Below are positions 34,501 through 44,027 of a stretch of 64,000 nucleotides of DNA, piece by piece. Positions within the stretch are counted from its first letter, which is position 1. Every line of letters begins with the position of its first letter. Source of the DNA: JBEKCD01 sp050015055 (lineage in GTDB: Archaea > Thermoproteota > Bathyarchaeia > Bathyarchaeales > Bathycorpusculaceae); contig JBEKCD010000001.1 in the NCBI GenBank assembly GCA_050015055.1, forward strand, positions 1 to 64,000, read 5' to 3'. The translations under genes were made by a program, and so were the position numbers. Under the pieces are notes generated by a model, which saw only the letters and a list, made by a program, of their open reading frames with translations, was not told the DNA's origin and did no database searches.

Positions 34501-35543
34501 TTTGCGAAGTATCTTATGCTTCTAGATTTGCCTGGTTTGTGGATGTTGACGGCGGCTTGAGCTGTCAACAGCATGATTAGGATGCAGAGTTGCGAGTGGA
34601 AAGTGATTTTGGCCAGTCCTCTGAGGCTGTGCTCCTTCAGGCCTGCCAAGTTCTTCAATCTGCTGAAGACTCGTTCGACCGCGACGCGCTTCTTGTAGGC
34701 TCGTCTGAGTTCTTGCGGTCCGTGACTCTTGAATTTCCTGTCGATTCTGAGGATGCCTTTGACGCTTTTCTGCTGGTTTCTCGGGTACGGAATGACCGGC
34801 AACGTTCCCTGTTTAAGAGCCGCGTCTCTCAGGCTCTGAGAACTGTACTGCGGATCTGCCAGTAACCTCTTGGGCTTCACGTGGCATGAAGCCTTTTCAA
34901 GCAGTGTTAAGGAGTGTTTCTTCTCGTTCTCGTTTGCCGAAGCCACAGTCATAGCAACTGGCAATTCGCTCTTAGCATCCACTGCTAGATGGAGCCTGTA
35001 GCCCAGGTCTCTTGTTTTGACGGCTCTTCCAACCCGTGATTCAGGGTCGCTGTAGCCCGTCCGATTGTCAAGGTTTCTGCGGCTGTGTGCCTTGATGAAC
35101 GTTGAATCCAACGCCAACGTTTCTCCCTTGATCCTTCTTGACGAGAACCTTCACGGCGTGGTCGACGATTCGCATCAACCTTTCAGGTCCAACCCTGCTT
35201 CTGAACCTAGACAACACTGCTATTCCATAGGGCGGCTCATTCTTCTCTAAGTCGCAGATTCGCCTCAAACGCGGATCCTTCCCCAGCTGTCTAACAAGCA
35301 TCCTGTCGCTCGGAACTTGCTTCAACCTTCTCAACAGATGCGCCTTGAATATGCCCAGCAGGTTCCTAGGCGGCCTTCCAACAGAACCTTTCACATGGTA
35401 AGACTCATTAAGCACTTTCTCAGCAAAGGATAAATCGACCTTACCAAACAAGGTCTCAAGAGTCTCGTATCTCCTCATGATTCACCTCACGAGAGAGATA
35501 CGCGACTCACCTATTACAATTGAAAACCGAATTTAGGAACACG
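34485..35543 (-). mobile_element. Insertion sequence (IS4/IS5-type DDE), about 1.06 kb
   Basis: The ends are imperfect inverted repeats: GCTGTTCCTAAATTAGTTT at 34485 and, on the other strand from 35543, CGTGTTCCTAAATTCGGTTT. Direct repeats CATG flank the element (34481-34484 and 35544-35547). Removing the element and one CATG rebuilds GCGCGCATGCGCGC, a perfect 14-base palindrome. It contains a single, frameshifted transposase. Confidence 0.8.
34497..35478 (-). pseudogene. Frameshifted DDE transposase
   Basis: The N-terminal part (35478 down to 35068) begins MRRYETLETLFGKVDLSFAE and holds the helical domain typical of IS5/IS1182 transposases. The C-terminal part (35117 down to 34497) starts LALDSTFIKAHSRRN with the first catalytic Asp, then LLADPQYSSQSLRDA with the second, and KKRVAVERVFSRLKN with the YxxRxxVERxFxxLK-type Glu. 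Removing one G in AAGAAGGATC, upstream of the overlap, joins the parts. No slippery heptamer is seen, so the shift looks like a mutation rather than programmed frameshifting. Confidence 0.85.
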
Positions 35544-35631
35544 CATGCGCGCCGAGGCAATGCTTATTCTTGGACATGGAAAAGAGGAGAATCGAAAAAA
35601 AGGGATGTTTAGGGTCAGTCGTCGATTTTGT

Positions 35632-37071
35632 CTATGGACTGGTGTAGGTGGCGTAGATGGACATTTGCCATGGTTGGTAGGTGTTATCACTACCCCATGG
35701 ATTTGGTGCATTGGGGTAAGTGTATAGTCTGCTATAGTCCATCTGGTTCGTGCTTCCTAAATTCCACCAAACATAATGGGTAGCTGTGGTCATCACCATA
35801 AACCAATAAACCGTGTTTGCACTGAAACCATAATTTATGCCAAAGTTTATCCATGAAGCAGTTGTGCCGATACCTGTTACTTGAGAGCTGGTAGCTAGCA
35901 GGGTACTTGGTGTACCACTGTTGTCAGCGTAGATAAAGGCTGTCGCATTGATCGCACCACTGTAAGCACTCATATAAATGCTGATTTGGGTGATTGTTCC
36001 GGCGTTTGTGGGACTTGTGAATTTACAGCCCCACATCGCATTGCCTGGACCCCACCAGCCAGAGCTTCCGCCGATTGCAGTGTAGCCGAAAGTATTAGCG
36101 ATTGTGGTTGCAGCCGTTGGGTATCCTTCAGCTGTCCACTCGGCGATTCCGCCGCCGTTGGGATAGCTTAAATCATACACTTTAGTGAAACCATGGTTAA
36201 CCAGATACGAGGATGCATCCCCGCTTTTTGCACAGGTAGAAATGTTTTGACAATACACTATTATTGGATCGTTGTAGTGTCCGTATAGAGGACTTGAGGG
36301 ACTAATCAGCTCCGAGCCGTCAACCCATGGTATGCTAATTGCGCTCAGTACCGGAGCCGTGGTCGAGTTTACAATGTGCGCCGTGTCGTATTCCCCTGTG
36401 GTCCTTGCGTCTACAACCAGACTGCAACGGCCGTACAGCGATGAACCGCTCGTCATCATTTTATACGCTTCAGTCACATTCAAGTCAACCACACTCGCGG
36501 GGTTGGTTGCGTTCACCACGACAGTGTCACTGAAGTTCCAGTACAAGATTGGACTTGTATTGGTCGGACTAGCAATAGTGTCCAAGTAGTACTGTTGAAA
36601 ACCGCCAATCACGTTGTACACGTTCGTGAAATTCACGTAGGGGTTGCTGACGAGAACCTCGCATGCACCAGAGCTTCTAATTCCCACTCGGCACAAGACT
36701 ATGATCAGGTCATTCTGGTGTCCAGTCAACGGGCAGCTTGCAGTTCCGTACGCGCTGAGGTTCGCCAAGAATGGAGCCGTATTTGACAGATTATAAGGTA
36801 TGTTGATTGCTTCCAAGCTCGGAAAAGCCGAGCCACCCTTGATATGCGAAGCATTGTATTCCGCTGGAGTTCTTACGTCCAGAACCACCATGTTGGTCAG
36901 GTTTATACCGTACTTTATGTAGGCATACGCTTCCTGCACACTTATGTTCTGAAGTGGAGCAATAGAACCTTGCCAGTTCTGAGGCGGAACTGTACCGGTT
37001 ACTGAACTAAACACGAAGACAAGCACAAGCAAAGCAGCGATTGCTAAAAGTCCTTTACTTTTGACCTTCAT
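35632..37071 (-). CDS. Secreted tandem rhodanese protein with C-terminal beta-sandwich
   Basis: The 479 residues have a signal peptide (1-26) and two rhodanese domains. The first (about 42-165) has the intact active loop CRVGIRS (Cys127). The second (about 195-315) has a degenerate loop CQNISTCAKSG (Cys274, no Arg at the usual place). A beta-rich domain (about 325-479, YSGAINATAFIYADNSGTPS) resembles a choice-of-anchor or carbohydrate-binding fold. Rhodaneses carry sulfane sulfur on cysteine, here outside the membrane. ATG 37071 has GGGAGGTGA 8 bases upstream, better than GTG 37083. The motif TATAAC-N3-GTTATA lies in its promoter. Confidence 0.88.
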   Translation of the reverse strand: MKVKSKGLLAIAALLVLVFVFSSVTGTVPPQNWQGSIAPLQNISVQEAYAYIKYGINLTNMVVLDVRTPAEYNASHIKGGSAFPSLEAINIPYNLSNTAPFLANLSAYGTASCPLTGHQNDLIIVLCRVGIRSSGACEVLVSNPYVNFTNVYNVIGGFQQYYLDTIASPTNTSPILYWNFSDTVVVNATNPASVVDLNVTEAYKMMTSGSSLYGRCSLVVDARTTGEYDTAHIVNSTTAPVLSAISIPWVDGSELISPSSPLYGHYNDPIIVYCQNISTCAKSGDASSYLVNHGFTKVYDLSYPNGGGIAEWTAEGYPTAATTIANTFGYTAIGGSSGWWGPGNAMWGCKFTSPTNAGTITQISIYMSAYSGAINATAFIYADNSGTPSTLLATSSQVTGIGTTASWINFGINYGFSANTVYWFMVMTTATHYVWWNLGSTNQMDYSRLYTYPNAPNPWGSDNTYQPWQMSIYATYTSP

Positions 37072-37116
37072 CTCCTTTCTCACCTCCCTGCCTTCCCTGT
37101 AACCTTAGTTTCAATC

Positions 37117-37135
37117 GTTATAACTGCGTTATAAC
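37117..37135. promoter_or_regulatory. Operator-like double palindrome upstream of the rhodanese gene
   Basis: GTTATAAC-TGC-GTTATAAC consists of two self-complementary octamers centred 11 bases apart, about 46 bases before the rhodanese ATG. Its core TATAAC-N3-GTTATA recurs in front of the divergent HTH gene. Confidence 0.65.
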
Positions 37136-37400
37136 TCTTATTCTTCCTAGACAATACATCGCCTTCGGATGCGCAGTATAGAGGTGTGTTCTAGTGATGG
37201 TGCAAGCGATTCAAGCGAACTGACAAGCGCGTTCCCAATGGTTTCTAACACTGAGTCTCAATCTCTCTCATAGGACGCCTGCCTTCCTATCATAACAGTG
37301 TCATGCATACCCACATGCCTCCCTATCATGTCATTCATGTCTGACCCTTAGTCTCATTCGCAACAGTTCCTTCAATTCTGCCAGAGAGCGGTTTATAAAC

Positions 37401-37415
37401 TATAACACGGTTATA
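37401..37415. promoter_or_regulatory. Operator-like palindrome at the HTH-gene promoter
   Basis: TATAAC-ACG-GTTATA overlaps the TATA-like sites GTTTATAAAC (37391-37400) and TTATATAA (37411-37418), directly before the regulator's start. This position suits autorepression. Confidence 0.65.
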
Positions 37416-37430
37416 TAAATGTGGAATGAA

Positions 37431-37820
37431 ATGAGACCTCCATGTGAACTCGTTGTGCAGTACGTGCTGCCCGCGTTTCGCTCTTTAGTTGCCAGAGAAC
37501 TGGTTGAGAATCATCATCTCTCTCAAATGGCTGTCGCTGACCTAATGGGAACAACCCAGGCTGCGGTGAGTCTATACTTGGATTCCAAAAGAGGCGATAA
37601 AATCATGAAAGAATTGGTAACAGTCCCCTCTATCAGAAAAATTGCACACGAAGTGGCGGAGGGCTTTGCAACTGGGAAATTCTCATCTGCAGATTCCATG
37701 ACAAAATTCTGCGAATTGTGCGGTGCATTGAGAGACAGCGATGTCATATGCGAGCTGCACCATGGCCGCCTAACACTCCCAGAATCCTGTAATATCTGCC
37801 CACAAGTCAACTTAAAATAA
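37431..37820 (+). CDS. HTH transcriptional regulator with C-terminal cysteine motif
   Basis: The protein has 129 residues. MRPPCELVVQYVLPAFRSLVARELVENHHLSQMAVADLMGTTQAAVSLYLDSKRG matches the archaeal COG2522-type HTH, in which the recognition helix is TTQAAVSLYL. The second half carries FCELCGALR, CELHH and CNICPQ, six cysteines that could hold a metal cluster or act as redox switches. Genes of this type also occur fused to thiamine synthesis domains. It is divergent from the secreted rhodanese gene and shares an operator motif with it. ATG 37431 is used; 37419 is four codons upstream. Confidence 0.85.
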   Translation: MRPPCELVVQYVLPAFRSLVARELVENHHLSQMAVADLMGTTQAAVSLYLDSKRGDKIMKELVTVPSIRKIAHEVAEGFATGKFSSADSMTKFCELCGALRDSDVICELHHGRLTLPESCNICPQVNLK

Positions 37821-38010
37821 AAAAGATTGAAGTCTCTATCTTAACCCCGCTAGTCCAGCCGCACGTTCGACGACAAATATTAAATCGTGAACAAACACAG
37901 AAGCGCTAACAGCACCTAATTGTTCTCCTTACAGGTCGCGCCCTTGATTACTGCATGGTCAAAGGAACCCTGCAAACATCACTGACATTCTATGGAATCC
38001 ATAGAAGTTT

Positions 38011-38293
38011 ATGAGCGAACCACAGAAAACGAAAAGAGTTATGCGAGGACAAGAATCCGTCGGCGATTTTTCAGTGGAGATGCCTCCATTTGAGCTGAGA
38101 ATGAGCTACCTCCGCAACTTTTCAACTGACCTCAGATACTTGAGCTTTCTAATGCAAGCTCAATCGGTTATCAAAGCTCTCTCAGGAATATTAAGCTACC
38201 ATTCTGGCCAACCCATTCGAAACCTATTTCAAGCGGCCCCTTGATTTCATCCAGTTTCTCCGCGATCTTGACCGTGAACTTGTCGCTCGCTAA
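38011..38293 (+). pseudogene. Hypothetical gene, probably frameshifted
   Basis: The first frame (MSEPQKTKRVMRGQESVGDF, then FELRMSYLRNFSTDLRYLSFLMQ) stops at 38242. A second frame across the same end gives ILANPFETYFKRPLDFIQFL and RDLDRELVAR before TAA at 38291. The two together make a plausible helical protein of about 90 residues. It is not recognised. A sequencing error or genuine decay cannot be told apart. Confidence 0.4.
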
Positions 38294-38437
38294 TTCATTG
38301 TTACGCGAGCGCTCAAGAACAACAACCTGTCCTCTATTCTCATCGAGTTATACTGCGTTTTTTGACTTGTTCTTGTCTCAGAAACGTCGTTTATATCATT
38401 TCGCAATATATGCGATATAGCTTAGCGCCCAGAGAAG

Positions 38438-39154
38438 ATGTTTATGGAATCCAACTTGATGAGCCAAGAAAATAGCCACTCTTACCTGACGCAAGTCGTG
38501 ATTGCAGCATTAAACGAAGAACCTGGCATAGGACCAACGATAACCGAGCTTTCAGAAAACCTGCACACTCACCGCGTTCTTGTAGTTGATGGTAACAGCC
38601 GTGACAGGACCGTGGAAATCGCAAAAAACTGCGGTGCAGACATCGTTTTTCAAGATGGTACGGGCAAGGGAGACGCTATATCAAAAGCGCTAAAATGTTT
38701 GGACCACCGTGTGGATTACGTTGTTCTTACGGATGCTGACTACACATATCCGGCAGAGTATGTACCGGAAATGATCGAGATCTTGGAGCGAAACCCGCAC
38801 GTGGGCATGGTTTGCGGAAACAGATTTAGCAGACAAATAGATGAAGAAGCAGTGCGCAGCTCCTTCTATTTTGGAAACAAACTCTTGGCTTTTGCCCACA
38901 ACCTGCTCAACGGCGTAACCTTGAACGATCCACTGACTGGCCTGCGTGTCATTCGCGCAGAAATCCTCCGAGATTGGACGGTAAGATCAAAAGGTTTTGA
39001 TGTTGAAGTTGAACTAAACCATCACGTGGAAAGGCAAGGATTCAAAATTATCGAAGTGCCAATCAAGTACCGAACAAGACTGGGCGAGAAAAAACTGAAA
39101 ATAAAGCACGGTGCAACCATTCTGAAAAGGATATTGCTGGAAACCACTCGCTAG
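38438..39154 (+). CDS. GT2 glycosyltransferase, dolichyl-phosphate sugar synthase type (AglJ-like)
   Basis: The 238-residue GT-A enzyme has VVIAALNEEPGIGPTITEL, the donor motif LTDADYTYP (DxD-type), NDPLTGLRVIRAEIL, and GFDVEVELNHHVERQGFKI, followed by a basic end (GEKKLKIKHGATILKRIL). Small single-domain members of this type charge dolichyl phosphate with the first sugar of archaeal N-glycans. It has no membrane helix. It is isolated from the larger glycosylation cluster at 53.7-60 kb but would feed the same pathway. The start is ATG 38438; other in-frame ATGs follow at 38444 and 38459. Confidence 0.87.
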   Translation: MFMESNLMSQENSHSYLTQVVIAALNEEPGIGPTITELSENLHTHRVLVVDGNSRDRTVEIAKNCGADIVFQDGTGKGDAISKALKCLDHRVDYVVLTDADYTYPAEYVPEMIEILERNPHVGMVCGNRFSRQIDEEAVRSSFYFGNKLLAFAHNLLNGVTLNDPLTGLRVIRAEILRDWTVRSKGFDVEVELNHHVERQGFKIIEVPIKYRTRLGEKKLKIKHGATILKRILLETTR

Positions 39155-39318
39155 CCAAAAGGAGAAGTGTTAAACTTGGAACGCTCGGTTTGCAATGTGC
39201 GGAAAATTCGGTGTAGATATGAACCGGAAGGAAGCTTGGTGCCACACATGCGGCTGAAAAAGAATTGTTTGCAGGAAATAACATTGTGGCAAAAAGTGTT
39301 TTGGAAGTGGAGGCTTTT

Positions 39319-39960
39319 TTGTTGAAGAATTGTGTTTTTCGTTCTAGGATTGCTGTGTTTGCTGTAGTTTCGATTTTCCTATGTTTCTTTGCAATATCAA
39401 CTAAACCAGTGTGTGCGAGTGGAGGGTCCATCGCGATGGCAAATTACTATCCGAATGACGGAGGAACGTACGGGTTTGTTGATCATTTCCTGATGCAAAC
39501 TACGGCAGTCAACACCAACACGACTGTTTCGGTCAGTATTGATGGAGGGCCACTCACTCCTATGACTTACCAAGGTATAATAAACGAAATGGTCCCCGGT
39601 GATACTGTAGTTCGTAACTGGTACACTTGGCACGTGGCAATTCCAGCCTTAACGGCTCCAGGCAGACACACATTCCAGTTTTTCTATCATGACTACGTAT
39701 GGCAAGACAAAGATCAGTACTGGGCTGATTTCAACGGCTATTCCACAGTTCAGTCATTCACCATAGCCCTTCCCCCGCCAACTCCTTCACAGTCAACACC
39801 TAATTCTCCAAATCCATATACTGCGCTCTTTTCGCGGGCATCACCTTTAGAAACTCAGTCAAGCCTATTCTCGCCAATGGACGCCCCTCACACGATAGCA
39901 ACCGCGGCAGTCATAATAAGCATGGTCGCAGTTGCAGCCTTGCTTAGAAAACGACGATAA
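39319..39960 (+). CDS. Secreted beta-domain protein with Pro/Ser linker and C-terminal anchor
   Basis: The protein has 213 residues. A signal peptide (IAVFAVVSIFLCFFAISTKP, cut before ASGGS) leads to a beta domain of about 115 residues (NTTVSVSIDGGPLTPMTYQG, GRHTFQFFYHDYVWQDKDQYW). A Pro/Ser/Asn-rich linker and a terminal TM helix with RKRR follow. The tail fits a stop-transfer or sorting anchor. TTG at 39319 is chosen since GGAGG lies 5 bases upstream; a longer frame opens at TTG 39265. No family is recognised. Confidence 0.72.
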   Translation: MLKNCVFRSRIAVFAVVSIFLCFFAISTKPVCASGGSIAMANYYPNDGGTYGFVDHFLMQTTAVNTNTTVSVSIDGGPLTPMTYQGIINEMVPGDTVVRNWYTWHVAIPALTAPGRHTFQFFYHDYVWQDKDQYWADFNGYSTVQSFTIALPPPTPSQSTPNSPNPYTALFSRASPLETQSSLFSPMDAPHTIATAAVIISMVAVAALLRKRR

Positions 39961-40157
39961 TAATGCGTCGCGAACTGTTGCGCCGCTCTGGAAAAGAGCC
40001 CTGTTGCCCAAACAGAGTTCGGACCGAAAAGAATGGGAAAACAGTGTAGAGTTTCTCTCGCGCGCGATAGCAAAGCCGGAAGCACAGGTAACTCCGAAAA
40101 CGAATTTAGGCGGACAGGCATGCGAGCTTCTTTCAGATTGTGAAAGATGCCAAGGGT

Positions 40158-43100
40158 TTAGCTTGTCAGTGATGGTGCTGATGGTGTTGCGCCGCTGAGT
40201 AGAGCCCAGTTATTGCTGTCCCAGTACCACAGCGTGTTTCCGTCTGCGCCTCGAACAACTACATAAAGCTCTGTGCTTGACGCCGTGGCCCCTGGGCCGT
40301 CGATTGTGGCACCTGGAAGAGCGTTCCAGCCTCCCCACAGATCAGTGGAGCCTGTGTAGCTTCGATAGTAAATCCCGTTGTCTAGTCCTTTGACGACGAG
40401 GAACAATGTGTCTGAACCTTGCGAAGCCAGAACGGGCCTTGAAGATGTCGCACCCGAAAGCGCCATCCAGCCTCTGACGACTGTGCCGTTGCATGCAACT
40501 ACCGTGTCCCAAAGGCTGTTGCCGTCCATTCCACGAACGACTATGTGCAGGTTATTACCAAGCATCGCAGCCGCTGGGCTATCAGAGGTTGAGCCGGTGG
40601 GAAGAGCATACCATGAACCCCAAGATCCATTGTAACAGCGATAGTATATGTTGTTGTCTTCGCCTCTAACTACTAGACACAGCAGGGTGCCGTTCGACGT
40701 GAGTGTTGGTGCTGAAGGCGTTGCACCGTCAAGCTGCGACCAGCCTGTGAAGTCATACGTGGATAGGTCAACGCTTCCATACCACAATGTGTTGCCATCC
40801 ATGCCGCGGACAACGATGTACAGGTTGTTCTGATAAACAGCTGCGGCTGGGCTGTCGCAGGTTGCTCCGGGCAGAGCGTTCCAGTCTCCCCATGAATCAC
40901 CTGACGAGGTTCTGTAATAGATCCCGTTGTCTAGCCCTTGCACTACAAGATAGGTGGGTGTTGAAACCACCCCTAGCGAAAACTTCACGGTGTCCATGCC
41001 GGTGTTTCCAGCTAGGTCTGTGAAGCTCACCATCAATGAAACAGAGTCTTCTGACATTGCCGTGTTGTTGCTGAAACCGAAACTCCCCGTGTTAGAGTTC
41101 CACCATGTGAGGTTGAATCGTGTGTCGTTCATAGACGGTTTGAGGGCTCCCATGTTCAGTTCCGTCACCGTTCCGTTCACCCACACAGTCGAGGCCAAGT
41201 CCACGTATGCACCATCCGTCGGATATGCAATACTCACCACTGGCAGGGTCGTGTCCACTATGAAATACGTGGAAGCATTTCCCGTGTTTCCTGCCATGTC
41301 CGCAAAGTTGACAGTCACAGACACGCGTCCATCCGTCAACGATGAACTTTTGAAGCTGAAGCTATGCGTAGTAGCATTCCAGTTCAGAAGCGTAAACCGT
41401 GAATCATTTATTGAGGGTTGATTACTTCCCACGTTGGCCTCTGTCACGGTGCCGTTGACCCATACAGTCGAGCTGTTGAGATAAGCTCCTGGCGAGGGAG
41501 CCGTTATGCTGAGTACGGGTGCAGTCGTGTCCAACGTGAAGGACTTGGAAGCGTTGCCTGTGTTTCCGGCTAGGTCCGCGAAGTTGGCAGTCACAGACAA
41601 CGGCCCGTCTGGCAATGATGAGCTGTTCTTGAAGCCGAAGCTGCTCGTGGTCGCGTTCCAGTATTGAAGTGCAAACCGGCTATCATTTATCGAGGGCTGG
41701 TTGCCACCCACATTTGCATCGGTCACGGTGCCGTTGACCCATACAGTCGAGCTGTTGAGATAAGCTCCCGCTGACGGATACGTTATGCTTACCACAGGCT
41801 TAATCGTGTCCACCGTGAAATACGTGGAAGCGAAGCCGGTGTTGTTGGCCATGTCCGTGAAGTTGACTTTCGCGGATAGCAGTCCATCCGATAATGATGT
41901 GTTTTTGAAACCAAACTTGCCTGAGGTTGCATTCCAAAACTGGAGTGAAAAGCCTGTAATGTTTATCGATGGCGTGTTGGTTCCTATGTTGACATCGGTC
42001 ACGGTACCATTAACCCAAGCGGTCGAACTGTTAAGATAAGCTCCCGTCGAAGGATACGTTATGCTCAGTACAGGGACAGTCGTGTCCATGACAAAGGAAG
42101 TGGAAGTGATGTTGGTGTTGCCTGCCAAATCCGTGAAGTTAACAGTCAAAGATAACCGTCCGTCTGACAACGAGGAGCTGTTCTTGAAGCCGAAGACACC
42201 TGTGGCACTGTTCCAGTACGACCGTGAAAACCGTGTGTCGTTTATCATGGGCACGTTGCTTCCCATGTTGGCCTCCGTTACTGTGCCGTTAACCCATATA
42301 GTAGAGCCGTTGAGGTAGGCTCCTGAAGAAGGATACGTCACATTGAGAACAGGGGCTATCGTGTCCATCGTGAAGGACGTAGTGCTTGAACCGTTGTTGT
42401 TAGCCATATCCGTGAAATTGACTCTCACGGAGAACAGCCCTTGTGGCAATGATGAGCTGTTCTTGAAGCCGAAGCTGCCTGTACCAGCATTCCAGTAAGA
42501 AAGAGCGAAGCTCGACGCGTTTATCGAAGGCTGTTTATTCCCTATGTCAGCGTCAGTTACAGTGCCGTTTACCCATACGGTTGAGTTTGATATGTAAGCT
42601 CCGCTTGCTGGGTATGCAATGCTGACGGTTGGTGATGTCGTATCGACGATAACCGAGTTGAGGCTTGTACTCTGTGTCATGTTGCCTGCCACGTTGTACA
42701 TCGCCACACTCACATTATAAGTGCCGTCTGAAGTCCCGGAATTCACTGGGACAGGGTCAAGTCTCGGGACGTTGTCTCCAGCCGTCGTGAGTGTGACAAA
42801 GGTTTGACCAACCGTGGCAGTGGCGTTATAGATTCTTATGGTTGCGTTCACAGGATTCGTTTCACTGTAGTTCCAACCCACGTTCACGTTGAGCCCTGAA
42901 CGCGTGTAGGCTGGCGAAGCGCTTGTCGGACTTGTAATCACAACTGACGGCGTGATTAACGCATCTATCTCTCCTATGAGCATGGACGCGGGCAAGGGCG
43001 GATAAACGGCCGTGGCAACATTGTAAAATCTTATGTAGCCGGTTTGGTCAATTATGAAGATCGTTGGGACGGTTCCGCTACCAGTAATTCCACTGTATAA

Positions 43101-43481
43101 ACCCCATCCTGTATCGGTGTCTTCAGCCAATGTCCAAGTAACGTGGTAAGTATTTATGAACGTGACGAATGTACCATTATTACCACTACTCCAATCACCA
43201 GGATCCTGGCTTACGGAAAGCATCGTTATCTTGTTTCCAAAGTTGTTCAGCACAGTAACGAGTTCCCCCGTTTCACTCTGACAAAAAGGACACGAACAAT
43301 GAAAGAACTCTAACAAAGCAACCTTGCCTGCTATAAAACTGCTAAGACTGAAAGTGTTATTGTTTAGGCCGGTCATTGAAAAGTTAGGGGCTAGCGTATA
43401 CGTTACTGTTGCATGAACATTCTGAACGACTATTAATAGCAACACGGTCAAAGCAAGAGCGAAAATCATTCCCCTAGACAT
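40158..43481 (-). CDS. Surface protein: thioredoxin-like domain, six Ig-like repeats, beta-propeller
   Basis: The protein has 1107 residues. The signal peptide (1-24) is followed by a TlpA/ResA-type thioredoxin fold (about 28-180) with CPFC at 64-67. A FN3-like domain and six Ig-like repeats of about 92 residues come next (each xPVLSITYPSxGAYLNSSTVWVNGT, then NFTDLAGNT). The C-terminal 270 residues are a six-unit propeller of alternating LVVxGLDNGIYYR and VVRGMDGNTLWY blades, ending GATPSAPSLTS. Dozens of N-x-S/T sequons are present. It probably places a disulfide-active domain and a glycan-binding propeller at opposite ends of a stalk. GAGGGT precedes the ATG. There is no membrane anchor. 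Confidence 0.88.
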   Translation of the reverse strand: MSRGMIFALALTVLLLIVVQNVHATVTYTLAPNFSMTGLNNNTFSLSSFIAGKVALLEFFHCSCPFCQSETGELVTVLNNFGNKITMLSVSQDPGDWSSGNNGTFVTFINTYHVTWTLAEDTDTGWGLYSGITGSGTVPTIFIIDQTGYIRFYNVATAVYPPLPASMLIGEIDALITPSVVITSPTSASPAYTRSGLNVNVGWNYSETNPVNATIRIYNATATVGQTFVTLTTAGDNVPRLDPVPVNSGTSDGTYNVSVAMYNVAGNMTQSTSLNSVIVDTTSPTVSIAYPASGAYISNSTVWVNGTVTDADIGNKQPSINASSFALSYWNAGTGSFGFKNSSSLPQGLFSVRVNFTDMANNNGSSTTSFTMDTIAPVLNVTYPSSGAYLNGSTIWVNGTVTEANMGSNVPMINDTRFSRSYWNSATGVFGFKNSSSLSDGRLSLTVNFTDLAGNTNITSTSFVMDTTVPVLSITYPSTGAYLNSSTAWVNGTVTDVNIGTNTPSINITGFSLQFWNATSGKFGFKNTSLSDGLLSAKVNFTDMANNTGFASTYFTVDTIKPVVSITYPSAGAYLNSSTVWVNGTVTDANVGGNQPSINDSRFALQYWNATTSSFGFKNSSSLPDGPLSVTANFADLAGNTGNASKSFTLDTTAPVLSITAPSPGAYLNSSTVWVNGTVTEANVGSNQPSINDSRFTLLNWNATTHSFSFKSSSLTDGRVSVTVNFADMAGNTGNASTYFIVDTTLPVVSIAYPTDGAYVDLASTVWVNGTVTELNMGALKPSMNDTRFNLTWWNSNTGSFGFSNNTAMSEDSVSLMVSFTDLAGNTGMDTVKFSLGVVSTPTYLVVQGLDNGIYYRTSSGDSWGDWNALPGATCDSPAAAVYQNNLYIVVRGMDGNTLWYGSVDLSTYDFTGWSQLDGATPSAPTLTSNGTLLCLVVRGEDNNIYYRCYNGSWGSWYALPTGSTSDSPAAAMLGNNLHIVVRGMDGNSLWDTVVACNGTVVRGWMALSGATSSRPVLASQGSDTLFLVVKGLDNGIYYRSYTGSTDLWGGWNALPGATIDGPGATASSTELYVVVRGADGNTLWYWDSNNWALLSGATPSAPSLTS

Positions 43482-44027
43482 TGCTTACCCTCTCTTAATC
43501 ACGTCAGGCTTTCCCAGATGGCATGCGCTGTATCGGGTCTATTCCCCATGCAGCCTCACCGATTCTCATTTTGGGTTCTGCAACAAACTCCACCGTCAAC
43601 GTTGATAGAATAGACCGCCTTCGAACGCGAGCCAACCTCCCCTCCTCCCTAATGATATAACGGCTAGACAGAACCATTAATACCTTCCTACAGCGCATGT
43701 TCTTTCCTAAAACGGCGGAAAATGGTTTTCATTCTTCTCTTTCATGCCTGCGTTTGATATGGAATACGCTGTTTGCGTCTCAATAAAATCACCGTTTGGG
43801 CATACAAAAGCAAGACCTCAAACTTCAACATGAGAGCGTGTAGTGTGTTCCCGAATTCTGTTCTCTGATGCAGTATGACGAGTTAAATTGCTTTGTTCTC
43901 CAGAGTCTCTCTATCAAGAGAGACAAGACAATTTGGGAACAAGTATGCTCGCGCGTATGGGCATGAATTCGCTGACTAAACGATGAACTAGTAAAGTTGA
44001 AAAGAAAAAAGCGTAGATTTTAGCTTG
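43482..44027. other. Intergenic gap upstream of the 1107-residue surface gene
   Basis: TATA-like stretches (GATATAACGG near 43651, CCATTAATACC near 43674) could start the minus-strand gene. A GCGCGT tract lies near 43952. The GAACARTCTTCT motif of neighbouring surface genes is not seen here. A minus ORF at 43504-43698 has no support. Confidence 0.4.

Noticed and set aside
35068..35117. Programmed frameshift in the transposase
   Set aside because: No slippery heptamer or structured stimulator at the shift; a single extra G explains it.
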